This document shows positions 32,364-43,733 of a stretch of 64,000 nucleotides of DNA, piece after piece (the stretch's first letter is position 1; every line of letters begins with the position of its first letter). The stretch is from Pseudopithomyces maydicus (Eukaryota; Ascomycota; Dothideomycetes; Pleosporales; Didymosphaeriaceae). The DNA lies in contig JANTUC010000005.1 in assembly GCA_026873275.1 (NCBI GenBank), positions 930,001 to 994,000 of the forward strand, written 5' to 3'. Position numbers and translations under genes: made by a program. Below the pieces are notes generated by a model. The model was not told the DNA's origin, ran no database searches, and saw nothing but the letters and a program-made list of their open reading frames with translations.

Positions 32364-34858
32364 ATGGGTTCCCCGACCCGTCAATCTGGCTTCGCTCCAA
32401 TGTCGGCGCCTCAAACTTACCATGTCAACAATGGCCTACGCAAAGATACGAACAAGCGTCCCAGGTATTTCCGAACCGACTCTTCAGGATCCCCGCAGTA
32501 CAGCGCCCGCCCGGGCTCTCCCACTATGCCTATGCCGCCTCTGATGGGTTCGCGTATTCCCCGCAAGTCACCTGGTTACAAAGTCGCCATACCTGTCCAG
32601 GCGTATGTTCCTACCACCTCAGAGCATACTACGCAGACTTTTCATGGCCAAGAAATCAATTCGAACATACCTCGCTTGCGCAATGGATCATCAGTCAGTA
32701 GTTTCATACCATTAGTGCAAGTAGTGAACTCACAGAGAACAGAACTCACAACAGAGTCCTCCATCCGACCCTGATAAGCCACTTCCAATCCCACCGCTTG
32801 TACAGGTTGCCAAATCGATAAGCCCTCCGAGGGCGCAGCGTACTCTTGTTGATGCTGAAGTTGCTGGATCTCCATCCTCCGTGGAGTGGCCTGCCATCGC
32901 GCCAGAGATCATCTCTTCCACTGTAATTGACTCGACAGGAAAATGCAGTTTTGACAATACCGATACTACAGCTAAAGACTATTTTCCCGCTGTCGGTTCA
33001 CACCAAGATGATAATAAGCCGACGATTAGTACTTCAGATCATCTGACTACAACGAACACAGCTCTTTCCTCCTCGCCCTTCGAAGAGACGCTCCATATGC
33101 TTATTGATACACACCCTCACTCAGAGGCGACCATGTATACACCAAGTATTACCGATAAGGAAGCCGCCTCAAGTCCGCTTGGTCTTGGGTCTATATTCCC
33201 GCTTCGTGTAAGCTCCAAGCAGACCTCTTTTCTTTCCTTGGTTGAGCCAGGTGAAGCTCAAGTGTTAGGAGTGGCAGCCACAGCTGTTACCGACAGCAGA
33301 GAGACGTCAATTGATGATCAATGGCCGCTAATCAATACGATACCCCGCGAAGTAATGGATGGCGCTCTATATGATAACAAGAAAAACGATAGCTGTGGTG
33401 CACCTGAGTCACTCGATGCTTACCAGACATCAGTCTCTAATCGGGAATCGCTGGACTCACTATCGACCAAAGCAATTACTTCTATCTATGCTGAGGAGAC
33501 TGAGAATGAAGAGCAGGGCTTTCGCACTAAGCAAGCGTCTGACCAGGCGTCAAGGGTTGGAGAAGGTATGATGCTGAAGATATCCGAAGAAGCTGAAGCT
33601 CTCTTACTTGGCAAGGACACGTCTTCATTGCTAGATACCACCGTCGAGAAGAAAGAGGTGAAGCGGCACGCAATCAGTATGATGGCCATGCGCACAGCGT
33701 CTCGCTTGTCTGCTAGCATTTCTCGTCCCCCTACACCCTACGCTAATGATAGGAAAGCAAGCTACAATTCAGCTACTGCAGAGCGTGAATTGAACCAGCT
33801 ACTCACTCATGAAGGAATGAAACGACACACAGCTGATACGCACTCTGCACCTCCTCGAAAGAGCAAATTTACCACACGGAAGCATCCCATTCCGGTCGGT
33901 TCAGTGCCAGATGTGTCGGTACCTACTATACCGTCCCATTCCCTTGCTGCCCTATCAAGTTCCGCAACAGCGGTCAAGTCCAAAATTGCCCCTATGCTTG
34001 CACCTTCCAGCCGCATTCAAATCACATCAGCGTCTCTGAGAAACGAGAGAATGATGGACCAACGGGCCAATCCACGAAAGGTAGGTAACATTCCCAAGCA
34101 GCAGACCAAACCCCATAATACCTCTCACACGACGGACAAGAGGAGCGTTGCTGATAAGAAGATCAAGCCGCAGCGTAGCCTCAAAGACATAATCTTCCAC
34201 AAGCGGGCTAGTGAGGAGAAGGCGTCTCCAGTGCCTCCAATTCCCCAACGTCTGTTCAAGAAATCTTCATTCATAGAAAATACGTTAGGAGGCCGATTTC
34301 CTAAGATTTCTCAAAAAGGAGTAGAAGAGCGAGGTCGCCACCTAGCAAACCCTGGAGGACAAGTGCCACCGCAAATGACGCATGATGATCCAGACCTTGC
34401 CAATACACAGACTCCTTTGGCCAATCCTACTATTCAAATGGACAACACTCGAGTGGTTGAGCATCCCAGCCCGGTTTCGAAGGGTGAGGAAGAAACGATG
34501 TCAGATACGGTGACGGTCGTCAACAGCCTCGTTGAGCACGTATCGAAGCTTCCAAACAACGCTCCTGAGCATCTACGTGGCCTGGAGATTGCCGAGGTAT
34601 GTACAATTTCACAAGTTCGCTCAGGTTTAATGGTGCTAATGGAAACAGGCTATTCTTAATACCGTGGCGGTGTGCAAGCAAGCCCATATGGCAGCCGTCC
34701 AGGCTGAGGCACATGCTCAGCAGGCAGCGCTCAGTATCAAGGAGGCTAACCTAGTATTGGACAGGATGGAGAAGTTGTGCGAGCGAGACTTGGATGTTGA
34801 GACGGTGCAGACGATCAAGGATTTGATCAAAGGTTTGAAGCCAGCCCATCGACCATGA
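32364..34858 (+). CDS. Large, mostly disordered protein, unknown function
   Basis: Three exons: 32364-32693, about 32743-34596 and 34649-34858, about 797 aa. The first intron's acceptor could also be 12 nt later at 32754, which keeps frame. The protein is Ser/Thr/Pro-rich with low hydrophobicity. It has basic patches (PRKSKFTTRKHPIP, KKIKPQRSLKDIIFHKRASEEK), a proline motif SPVPPIPQRLFKK that could bind SH3 domains, and a short C-terminal coiled coil (about 720-790: VAVCKQAHMAAVQAEAHAQQAALSIKEANLVLDRMEKL). The second intron joins LEIAE to AILNTVAV cleanly. No catalytic domain is visible and I do not recognise the family. It may be a scaffold or cortical protein; this is inference from composition. 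Confidence 0.7.
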
Positions 34859-35342
34859 ACACGCATCGGCAAGCCCATGCTCGACATATGATTCCTGGTG
34901 GTGGCTAGATAGTGTTGGTGTGGTATCACGATCAAGATGGATCCACGGCACGTGTATTCTGGAGCTTCTAGGTGGGAATCCATGTGCTAGTGGATGAGTG
35001 AGTTTGCCAGGGTGCATGAGGAGTACAGTGTAAACAGATTGTCGAGCGCAAAGAGGAAGCTGGTTGGGCTTTCCGCATAAGCAGGCGACCAGTCAGGGTT
35101 TAAACCATTTTGCAGTGGTTGACCGAGTCCAATTGAGTGTTACTACAGGTATCGAGGGCAATCCGCCTCTTGCATAAAAAAAGTGAGCCTCTTGCTCCAT
35201 CCGGGCTCCCATGATGTTGTACAATTCCAATCCAAATACCAATTCCATGCCCATTGCCCATGCAGCGCCATGTATGTAAAACGACGAGTGTCCCTCGGTC
35301 CGCTCTCCTTGATCTCCTTGATCTCCTTGATCTCCTTGATCA
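34859..35342. other. Convergent 3' intergenic region with 9-bp tandem repeat
   Basis: The stretch lies between the stop codons of the disordered-protein gene (+) and tim10 (-). It contains CTCCTTGAT repeated four times in perfect tandem (35305-35340), ending just downstream of the tim10 stop. Confidence 0.55.
35305..35340. repeat. Perfect 9-bp tandem repeat, four copies
   Basis: CTCCTTGAT is present four times without mismatch, starting three bases beyond the tim10 stop codon on its 3' side, so it lies in the tim10 3' UTR. Confidence 0.85.
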
Positions 35343-35770
35343 TTACATGCCGGGGAAGCCACCGGCGCCCCTCCCCTGTGCCTCGCCCTGCATCTTCTCG
35401 CTAACCTTGACGTTGACCTCGAAGAACTTGGCAACGCAGCGGTCAAGGCAGACCGACTCGCCCTTGTTGAGGTCGGCTTCGCGGTAGGAGGTGTCGATGC
35501 ATTTCTTGCTGCAGGATTGGACCAAGCTGTTTAGATAGTCAGCACCGGGCTGCGATGGAGGCAGGAATGGGGGGGGGGGGGGGGGGACTACCCGGCCCAC
35601 CAGAGGAAGTCGGCGGCGTAACCAAGCTGGCAGAAGGATGACGGGGGAGAATTGGGAGGAAGTGGAACGTACCGCGCATACATGTCCGAAACCATGTCGA
35701 TTTCTGCTTCGGCTTGGGCGATCTTTTGCTCCGAGGAGAGCTGGGGTTGGCGGCCGAACAGGAAAGACAT
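35343..35770 (-). CDS. tim10: Tim10, mitochondrial intermembrane-space chaperone
   Basis: Exons 35770-35673 and 35526-35343 give 93 aa. The protein starts MSFLFGRQPQLSSEQKI and carries the twin CX3C motif CSKKC...CLDRC followed by VAKFFEVNVKVSEKM, the hallmark of Tim10. Tim10 assembles with Tim9 as a hexameric chaperone that escorts hydrophobic carrier precursors through the intermembrane space. The four cysteines form two disulfides after Mia40 import. The Gly/Met-rich end (GRGAGGFPGM) is a usual fungal extension. The 146-nt intron contains an 18-base homopolymer (C on the mRNA strand), an unusual feature but outside coding sequence. The splice falls between MYA and RLVQSC at the family-conserved position. 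Confidence 0.93.
35569..35586. repeat. G18 homopolymer inside the tim10 intron
   Basis: Eighteen uninterrupted G on the plus strand. Because tim10 is transcribed from the minus strand, it is a poly-C tract in the pre-mRNA, upstream of the branch point (CTGAC / CTAAA). Confidence 0.9.
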
Positions 35771-36480
35771 TGTTGCGGATGGCAAGTGCTCGTGTGTGGG
35801 GGAAGCTAGATGGGGGACGAATGTGGGAGGGGCTTGTTCTGTCGCGTGATAATTGGATCAGCCTTCAAGTGTTGGAATGAAAGGCGATGATGCGCGGAAT
35901 GACTTTTGAGAGCTTGGGGACGGCGCACAGACCATGATACACCGCCCATGTTCCTCCGCATCGCCCTTGTCCACGGTTGCCGCTCTACCTACGTAGGTAC
36001 ACTGGTACAGCACCGTGTACATCATGTCTTGCCAACGATGCATGCTTCAGATGTTCATGGCTACCTGGTTACTGGGCCGTGTGTACACGATCACGCCCAC
36101 CGGCTTTGCAGCTGTAGCACATTGCTTCGCTGCACATGGCAACGGCTGACCCGCGAACAGTGACCAAGGCCTGGCTGGGAGACGTGCTGGTCCGTCTGCC
36201 TTCACTTGCAAGCACAACCTTGGAACTGCCCAGGAGCATCCGATGTGCAACCCCAATCTGAGCAGGCGTCGACCTTGGCCACTCTTGCCCAATTGAGCCG
36301 TGCAGCCTCGCAGCCTCGCAGCCTCGCAGCCTCGTGTTCACTTGCGGTCTTACGCCGCAGCCCTGGGGCGCTTCCCCTCACCTGGTCGCATCTGCATCTG
36401 GACACGCACGCTTTATCCCGTACGTATTTCTACCTGCCTGGTAACAAGCGCCAAATCATCATACCTGGTTTTGTGTCAAG
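35771..36480. promoter_or_regulatory. Divergent promoter region, tim10 / secreted glycoprotein
   Basis: 710 bp between divergent start codons. It contains an 8-bp tandem repeat (CAGCCTCG, four copies, 36303-36334) about 150 bp before the plus-strand start. No convincing gene was seen. Confidence 0.5.
36303..36334. repeat. Perfect 8-bp tandem repeat, four copies
   Basis: CAGCCTCG is repeated four times without mismatch in the region upstream of the secreted glycoprotein gene. Confidence 0.85.
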
Positions 36481-37554
36481 ATGCGGTGCAGTGCGTGGCT
36501 GCTTCCCGCTGCTGCTACCTTCCTGCAGGGAATAGTTGCTTCTGAGGTTGCCATGGACCCTCTGTCCAATTTGCGACCTGACAACATCACGGGATTAGCG
36601 TACTATCTGTATCGGTGGACGGGGTCGTAAGATGATCTCCAGTATCTGTCCTTGCCAGTCCTGCCTGCTAACCGCTCTTTGGGTATTACAACGGCTCTAC
36701 GACCATCAGGTTGCAACCAGACGACCTTTTCGTCCAGAACAATACATGTAACATCCCGGGACCAGTTGTCATCTCCTATCAACGCTCTCTCCTAGCCATC
36801 ACACAGACAAATGGACATCTCATACAAGAGAATCCTGCTGCTGCCAACCCGCTTGCTTTCAGTTTGAAGTTTTGGCCGCTTGGGTTGGACGTGGTGCCAT
36901 CCGCACACGTGGACGACGGGCCTCCTCAAGATGTCCAGGAGATCAACTCTGTTCAGTATGATTGAAGCGACCCGCATCGATTGAACCTAACCGGGCGACA
37001 GAATGAACAAGGGCGACAAGCCAGATGACTGGAAAGCCTTGCCATTCTGGAAGCTCGTCGCTTCTCACGACGCAGCCCTCACCTACTCTTTCACGGGCTA
37101 CCGCAACTCTAGTACTTTCCCACAACCCCTTCGTTTCAACTACACTCAGTGTGCATCCCCGGCAATGGGTTTGTACAATGGCACTCTACTTCAAGCATAC
37201 ACCTCTTCCTTGCCCAACATGAGCCTCATAACCGAGCCAAGGGTGACAGGAACGTTCGGTAACGCGAGCGCTTGGCTGAAGATTGAGGGTGTCTATCGGG
37301 GCAAGACAGTCGCTGGCTATACTCTCGGAGGGAACGTGACGGTCGTGTTCAACGGCACGATTGATGAGGCAAGGAGTGATGGACTGGTGTCGAATACGCA
37401 TGGTTCGACGCCGGTTTGGGAATCGACTCTTGGGTATTTAAAAACACTAACGGGTGGGATTCCCCCGGTTCAGCTAGGAGGTGGGAGTAGGTTGGGATTC
37501 CATTGGAACTGGACGATTGGGATTCTGAACCTGTTGTTGATTTGCCGTCTATGA
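36481..37554 (+). CDS. Secreted or GPI-anchored glycoprotein, unknown function
   Basis: Exons 36481-36626, 36710-36955 and 37002-37554 give 314 aa. Both introns have CTAAC branch sites and restore frame exactly. The ATG at 36481 was chosen over the in-frame ATG at 36553 because it adds a 24-residue signal peptide (MRCSAWLLPAAATFLQGIVA). The mature part has about ten N-glycosylation sequons (NIT, NNT, NSS, NYT, NGT, NMS, NAS, NVT, NGT, NWT) and few cysteines. The C-terminus is hydrophobic (WTIGILNLLLICRL), compatible with a GPI-attachment signal or a tail anchor. No domain is recognised. A wall or surface protein is likely by inference. Confidence 0.7.
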
Positions 37555-37822
37555 CGATCATAGTTTGCTAGAATTCTTAAAAGAGAAATCCCTTTCAGTG
37601 TTGCGCCTATTCCATGCACAGATATGATGGTGCTTCTGCAGAGTGGCCTGGTGCGCTGACTTCGCGGGCCGATCACAGATGCCAAGAAAACGCATGCGAT
37701 AGCTCGCCTTCGTCACGGCGAACCTCAGTTCAAGCTCCTCCACAGTCGATAGCCTCCAATTGCGCCACAACGTATGCCACCCGCCCGAATCGCTTCCGTA
37801 TAGTGCTTAACCAGCTACCAGC

Positions 37823-38420
37823 ATGCTCTCCCGGCGCATTGTTGCGGCCCGCCTGCCGGCCCATGCCGTCGCACCCCATCTCGCCCGCCGTCCGCAGTTC
37901 ATACAACAAGTCCGCACCGCCCTCGGCCCTGCTCTCACCGAGGTCGAGCACAACGACAGCACTGACCCGAACATGGTACGCTGCCCGCTGTCCTCTGCGC
38001 GCCGTCCCGGACGCTGATAGCCACAGAATGGCGGCTACATCAACCCGCCCGCCGAGCTCCGTAGCAAGCGCGACCCCTACGCCGACTGGTGGGACAAGCA
38101 GGACCGCCGCAACTATGGCGAACCCGTTCACGAGGATAACGATATCCTGGGTGCATTGAGCCTGCACGACTATAATCACTTCACCCCCGGGTGGGGAGGA
38201 GTGCTGTTCGGCACCTTCGTCGTGAGCGTATTTGCCCTGTGCGGCGCCGTGAGCCTCTTCTATCCCGATAAAATCAGTGTGCCCAAGCAGTATGAAGATG
38301 GCCTGGAAGCGGAGCTGGGAGGCCCGAGAGCTGTGAGGGTAAGTGTTTGCGACTGAGGTACCGAGGCCAACAATTAACTAACATGTGCAGGCGAGGAAGT
38401 ACGGAGAGGACGTACAGTAG
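37823..38420 (+). CDS. NDUFB8: NDUFB8 (ASHI) subunit of mitochondrial complex I
   Basis: Exons 37823-37975, 38027-38338 and 38391-38420 give 164 aa. The N-terminus (MLSRRIVAARLPAHAVAPHLARR) is an Arg/Ala-rich mitochondrial presequence. The family blocks follow: ALGPALTEVE, NGGYINPPAELRSKRDPYADWWDKQDRRNYGEPVHEDNDILGALS, one transmembrane helix (about 103-123, WGGVLFGTFVVSVFALCGAVSLF), then YPDKISVPKQYEDGLEAELGGPRAVRARK. NDUFB8 is an accessory subunit in the membrane arm of NADH:ubiquinone oxidoreductase. The last exon encodes only nine residues and is supported by a TTAACTAAC branch site. No lesion was seen. Confidence 0.9.
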
Positions 38421-39296
38421 AGTGTACAAATAACACCTTGCATGTTTATATAGCCAGGAATCACGTTTCATTTGTCCACAGAAGGCCTGCCATTGAATGA
38501 TGTGGGTGCCTGGTATTTTGACTTGTGTGAACAGGGAGAGCAGGCGTCTGTGGTCGGCAGACATGTCTTTGGAAAACAAATTTCGACCGAAGCTGGGTCT
38601 CGCTTGACATTACTTAGATTTCCAAACGGGATCGCCTAAAGGAACACGGTTATCGTAGCCACCCTTGTCACCTTTTCGCTATCTATCCATGCATGGCTAC
38701 CTGGCGTTCCAATTGCTCCATCAATCGATTGTCCTCGGCTTACACACACGATTCCTATTAACGTCCGTCCGTGTTTTCCCACACATCTGCCTCAACCTTT
38801 TGTACTCATCAATAGAGAGTTTTGTTCTAAAATCATTTCAGACGTCCGCTCATCACCCGCGCATTCTGTTCGTGGCGAACATGTAATGCCAAAAGTAATT
38901 AGCATGGCTTGTCGTGATGATCTTAGTCCGCGCAGTAGCAGCATGCCCATTCACTGGCTTGGTATGACCAGGTCCAAAGCGGCGAGAGTATGTTCGTGAT
39001 GCAGAGCACAATAACCACAAGAAGCATTTATCCTTCAGTGAACACGATAATGAACCGCTCTGATATAAGCGCAGAAGCTTCCCGCGGTCGTACGTCAGCA
39101 TGCATTATGCCTTTAAGTCCAGTTACTAGTTTTGACTATAAGAGACTCTGAGTAGAGCAGTGAGCAGTGGATCGAAAGACTCCACGGTGCCCTTACCGTC
39201 GAAGAGGACTTGGGGTAAATATCTGAGAAAATAGCATGGTGTCGGTAGACTCGGTGCTACGCTAGCTCGTGCGAAAAACCCTCTGCGGATGCAGAT
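38421..39296. other. Intergenic boundary between housekeeping genes and the cluster
   Basis: 876 bp between the NDUFB8 stop and the stop of the Zn2Cys6 regulator (convergent). It is noticeably AT-richer than the DNA to the left. No coding signal was seen. Confidence 0.5.
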
Positions 39297-41672
39297 TCAT
39301 AAAAAGGGGAATTGTGTCCCAGGGCTATCATTCTGAGGGTTGAGAACTGCATCAGCACCCATATTCCATAGATCCTCCAATGAAACTCCTTCGAATAGAC
39401 TCGCATGATCCAGGTCAATTCGATGGGATTCGTCCAAGGTCGAATTCAAAGCAGGGTCGGGAATCGAAGCGAAGTCCGTCATGGTAGATTCAGATATTGA
39501 AATACTTGTTGCGAGGCTGTGCTGTCGAGGTCGCTGGACGGCATCTTGCATAGGGCGAGGAAGCTCGCGCTGCTGCACATACGTATTTAGTGAGTTACGT
39601 ATGATTGAACATGCCTCAATAAACTTGGGATTCTGTCCTATCCTGCGGTATTCGTTCTCGGCAAGCTCAGTGCCAGTGACAACGAGTTCAAGGTCGGAGC
39701 GCACAGTGCGTGACTGAGGCTGTCGTAGGATGCTGAGCCCTAGTACAACGCATCCGTGGAATATTTGAGTAAGCGTGTACAGTGGGGTTTGGATCCGGCC
39801 ACCCATCCTAGCCATTAGCCTGATAGTCGCGCAAGCAGAGGCAGAACAGAGCGAAGCGCCGCTACCAAGTCTTCGGTGAAACGGCAAATTCGACGCATGG
39901 GCTTCGATCTCTTCAAGAAACTGATTATGGGGGAGAACGAGGGAGGCACGGTGTAGTGTAATGAGTGCTTGATGATAATGCAGCGCCAGGAACGTAGCAA
40001 ATGGTCGATCTTCATCGCTGCAGTAGAAGTCTCCATCTGGCTGAATATCTTCTGGGAGGCGATTTTTCCAATCTCGCAATGACTGATCGAGGATCCCAAT
40101 GTTCTGCAGGAGCTGGAAGCTGTTATCGGGGTTCCGCTTGCGTCTGTAGAGGAGGGTGGTGATGCGCTCGAAGATCATCGCCAAGGAAATCCAATGAATG
40201 AAATACATAAACTTGGCTTGTGCTTCGGCGGAGAATACTTGGATCGGTGAGAAGGTATCATGCTCTATATGTGATATTGCCGTTGGGCGGGTGGTTTCGA
40301 GTTCAAAAAGCCTTTCGAGAGCGAAGCAGGTCCACCAAATTCGGGCATGGAGTTCGGGTCTGGGACTACGAGTGGATGCCTCAGTCATTCCTTCGTGTGA
40401 AAAAGTCTGTCGATGTAGCCCAATGCTGTGGGATATCCGGATAGCAGATCCCAACACCTGGAAGCTTTGTCCTTCTTTTCCTCTCGCCTGCAGGGCCAAG
40501 GTAATTAAGATCAAAGCTTGTACACTGCTGAGGTGTGGAAACCCGATTAATTGTGCATATAATCCATATGCAGCTGCAAGGTAATCATTTCCAGCTTCTG
40601 TGAAACCCTCGACGAGTTCATCCGACCCTAGGCTGAGAACGCCATAAATGCAAGCGAGAACTGGAATGTCGCCCGACTGAAGGAACGATCTATGGTGAAC
40701 TATGGTCAGTAAAGATACGTATAGGAAGATGTTAACTAGACATATCCATGAAGCTTACTTTGGTGCAATCAGTAGTGTGCCAGAACACTGGTTTCAATCC
40801 TAGGGATTCACCTACCTGAAACCCGAGAACCCTCTCGATGGGCTCCAACTAGCATCTTGATACGAACGAATTCTTCGCAGATCTGTAGCCAAGCGGTCGA
40901 GATCAAGGACCGGGTACAGTGGGTGTATTTTACGAATGAATGAATCCACATATCGATCCATCAAGGATTCTGGTGGCAGATCGGGTAATGACAGAGAGAG
41001 AGGGAGTGTAAACTCTTCGACAAAACCCATCCCATGACGAAAGCAAGGGCTGATTTTTGGGAACCCTGCTCCTTGAAGGTAAAGATCCAAGAACATGCTG
41101 AGGCTCTGTAGACTGCTGCCACCCATGACCTTCTGCCTGCCACGACTACTGTCGGTGTTGAGTGCCATCTCGGGGCTGTCTTGAAATCCACCCAAGTTGC
41201 GTTTTATGGAAATTTGGTCGTTGAAGGGACTGGCTGCTCCATCATTCTGCATTGGAGGCCTCGTATCTAGATTTCTGTGCGCTTCGTACGACCGTGCCAC
41301 CCATGAGACGGGCTGCTCGCCTGCTGCTGGGTTGTGTACTGTTGTTTCGTGTTGTGGGTGGGAAATTGGCGTGAACTCTGTATTGCTACCGTAGCTGGTC
41401 TCACGAAAACCACCTTCAGCCGCGCCGTATTTGCGCACAACAACCAGCTCCGGGTGTTTTGGATCGGTGGTTTCGCAGATGTCACCTCGTATACGACAGT
41501 TTCGGCATTTGGGCATCTCAGAATCGCACTTTACTTTTCTCTTGCGGCATGCATTGCAAGCTAGGGTCAGCCGTTGTCGTTTCGCCGATCCCTCAGGTGG
41601 TGGTGTGCCATGCTGAACAGTTGTTAAAACTGACGGAAGCGTTCGGTTGCCTTCGGTTTCCGGTGTTTGCAT
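39297..41672 (-). CDS. Zn2Cys6 fungal transcription factor, likely cluster regulator
   Basis: Exons 41672-40816 and 40689-39297 give 749 aa. The N-terminus carries a binuclear zinc cluster, C-x2-C-x6-C-x6-C-x2-C-x6-C (C39-C66), flanked by Arg/Lys. A disordered linker follows, then the fungal-specific transcription factor ('middle homology') domain from about residue 230, with DRYVDSFIRKIHPLYPVLD, GVLSLGSDELVEGF, LITLALQARGKEGQSFQVLGSAIRISHSIGLHRQ and RIWWTCFALERLFELETTRPTAIS. Such proteins bind CGG-containing sites as homodimers or monomers. The 126-nt intron joins GFSGFR to SFLQSGD in family-like sequence. The gene lies at the left end of the accessory cluster and points away from it, which is usual for pathway-specific regulators. 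Control of the neighbours is inference. Confidence 0.85.
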
Positions 41673-42190
41673 TTTCGGAATATTGTAACATGGTCTATGG
41701 CCGACCAGAGGTACAAATAACAGCAGCAATCAGTAATGTCGTAAAATCTACTAGTTCAGGTGGGGTTCTGAATGTAGCTTAGTAGGGTAGCTAGAGCGCG
41801 CCACGATGTCCATTCCCCACATCCCGATTAGGGAATAAGCGCGGGGAGTTGGAACGCACGTGTTGCCCACATCCCGAGCAGCACATGTACCCAGGTAGCC
41901 TCCGAGGTCAACGGCATCGTACGTGCTTGCTTTGAGGGGATCGAAGACGCGCGAGGGGAATCACGGGTAACCTTACAACAACAAACGCGTGCTCAGTGGA
42001 ACGCAGAGCAAACAGTACATATGTAACTAAGCGTGCATCTACAGAACAATGAGAATAAATACGAAACATCACAAACCATACTTGCTGGAACACGCCCGTA
42101 ACATTGATCAGTGCTTTAGTGGCACATTATTCGATTGAGTATACATTTTCGCGTAGTTTCATCCGTCCATCCCATCTACACTGCGTGCAT
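41673..42190. promoter_or_regulatory. Regulator promoter / dioxygenase 3' region
   Basis: 518 bp upstream of the regulator start and downstream of the dioxygenase stop. Two CACATCCCGA-type elements lie close together (41818-41829 and about 41867-41878). No gene was seen. Confidence 0.4.
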
Positions 42191-43270
42191 TCAAGCTAAG
42201 CTTTTGATGTAAGGAATGCCGGTCAGCTTGAATGCTCGCTCGTTCAACACAGGCTCCTTCCAGGGTCTGTTTCTCTGTATCTTGTCCAATTCGCCATTTC
42301 GCTTCGCCTCGTTCCATCCTACATTTTTCGCATTCGGCCAATGTGTCGTGCCCACCCGACTATCAAAGGCATCTTTTTTCCTTACGAGCTCTTCTTGAGT
42401 CGCATCGGCCACTGGCATGTAGCATGTGTATATACACAAACGATCTACGTCAGATGTAGTAGAAACATTGTAGTGTGCTGTTCGAGAATCCCAGACGATA
42501 AGATCGCCTGCTTCTGCCTCGACCTTATACCATGTGCAGCCGTGGTCTGCGAGCCACTTCATGCCAGCATCTGTATATCCATACCATTCGGGTGTCCATG
42601 CTGGAATGCGTTCTTCATCTTTCATGTCTTCATGGAACCGTTCACTGAGAAGATGACTACCTTTACAGACAATCAATCCACCATCTTTTGGACCTGCGTG
42701 GTGCAAATTAACCAGGCCTTGAAGGCAGCGGAAGCCAGGCTTTTCAGGGTCTTGGTCTTGATGTGGCCAAGGCGTATTCTTTGGAAGATTTGTGCGGTTT
42801 GCGAAGCCGTAATTGATGGCGTCAAAGGATACGATGAGATCTTTGTCCTGATATACCTTTTCAAAGGCTTCGACAATTCGGGGCTCACTGCGTACATCCC
42901 AGACGAAATCTTCGTGACACGCTGCATAGGTGAATAGCATGCCCTTTTCGGTGATGACTGGAAGTTTGTCTGGATGAACTGTTGACGGGTCATTACGGTC
43001 GTAGCCGAGACCGCTGGTGGCTGTCAGTGAAGGTTCCTAATAAGCAACAGATAAGACCTACAAACCCTCCAGGAGAGAATACATGCGGTCCGCATAGCTT
43101 CCTAGTTTTTCAGAAGGGATTGCTCCCTTGATGATGGCGTATCCGTCTCGCACAAGGTCATCTCTGAAATCGCCGTAGAGTGGGTCGCTCCCATCAATTT
43201 TCAAGCGGCGCTCTACGGGGGCGCTCGCCACAATTGCCGGAGTCGACTCTATTGTTGTAGTGGTGGTCAT
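42191..43270 (-). CDS. Phytanoyl-CoA dioxygenase family Fe(II)/2-oxoglutarate enzyme
   Basis: Exons 43270-43062 and 43013-42191 give 343 aa. The splice (donor GTAGGT, acceptor CCACCAG) joins LLEGF to GLGYDRNDPSTVHP. It is a double-stranded beta-helix dioxygenase of the PhyH type: iron ligands H154 and D156 (PWPHQDQDP) and distal H250 (SRTAHYNV), with R261 following as a likely 2-oxoglutarate contact. Upstream are the PhyH blocks LVRDGYAIIKGAIP and LQGLVNLHHAGPKDGGLIVCKGSH. Such enzymes hydroxylate or desaturate lipids and many secondary metabolites. It faces the flavoprotein gene across a 463-bp shared promoter, which suggests joint expression. The substrate is unknown. The ATG at 43270 is the first in frame. 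Confidence 0.85.
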
Positions 43271-43733
43271 AATCAGCAACCTGTAGTACTCAGATGATCG
43301 TGTTGGTAGAACAACAAAAGCACGTTAGTAGATAAATGCAGTCTCAAGTATATTTTAATCCATTATAAGCTATGTCCATGCGTGAGCATCCTGCCTGCGC
43401 AGGATAAATGGGTCCGCTTTGACCCGAGCCCGGGTCGGAAACGCCCATACCGCTGATGTTCATCAATTACGTACATACTTGATGCCTCAACCAAACTGAA
43501 ATAGTCATAGGACTTATGTGCAGGGGTGCTCGGATTGTTTCGGATTGACCTCAGATGTCCTGGAGAGAGCCGAGTACCCCTGCTTAGCTCCCTCGGATCC
43601 AGCCATTTCCTAAATCTGTTAGTGGATACGACATGCTGCGTACTTGCACCAAGTGTACGAAAACACTCAAGACCACCTTGGTCATTCAAACTTGATCACA
43701 GCCATTGCAAAGCATCCTCTATTACCATTCGCA
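43271..43733. promoter_or_regulatory. Bidirectional promoter with CGG elements
   Basis: Shared upstream region of the dioxygenase (-) and flavoprotein (+) genes. It holds two CGGATTG heptamers exactly 10 bp apart (43531-43537 and 43541-43547) and a TCGGAAAC element (43435-43442). Zn2Cys6 factors recognise CGG half-sites, so these are candidate operators for the cluster regulator. That link is inference. Confidence 0.45.
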
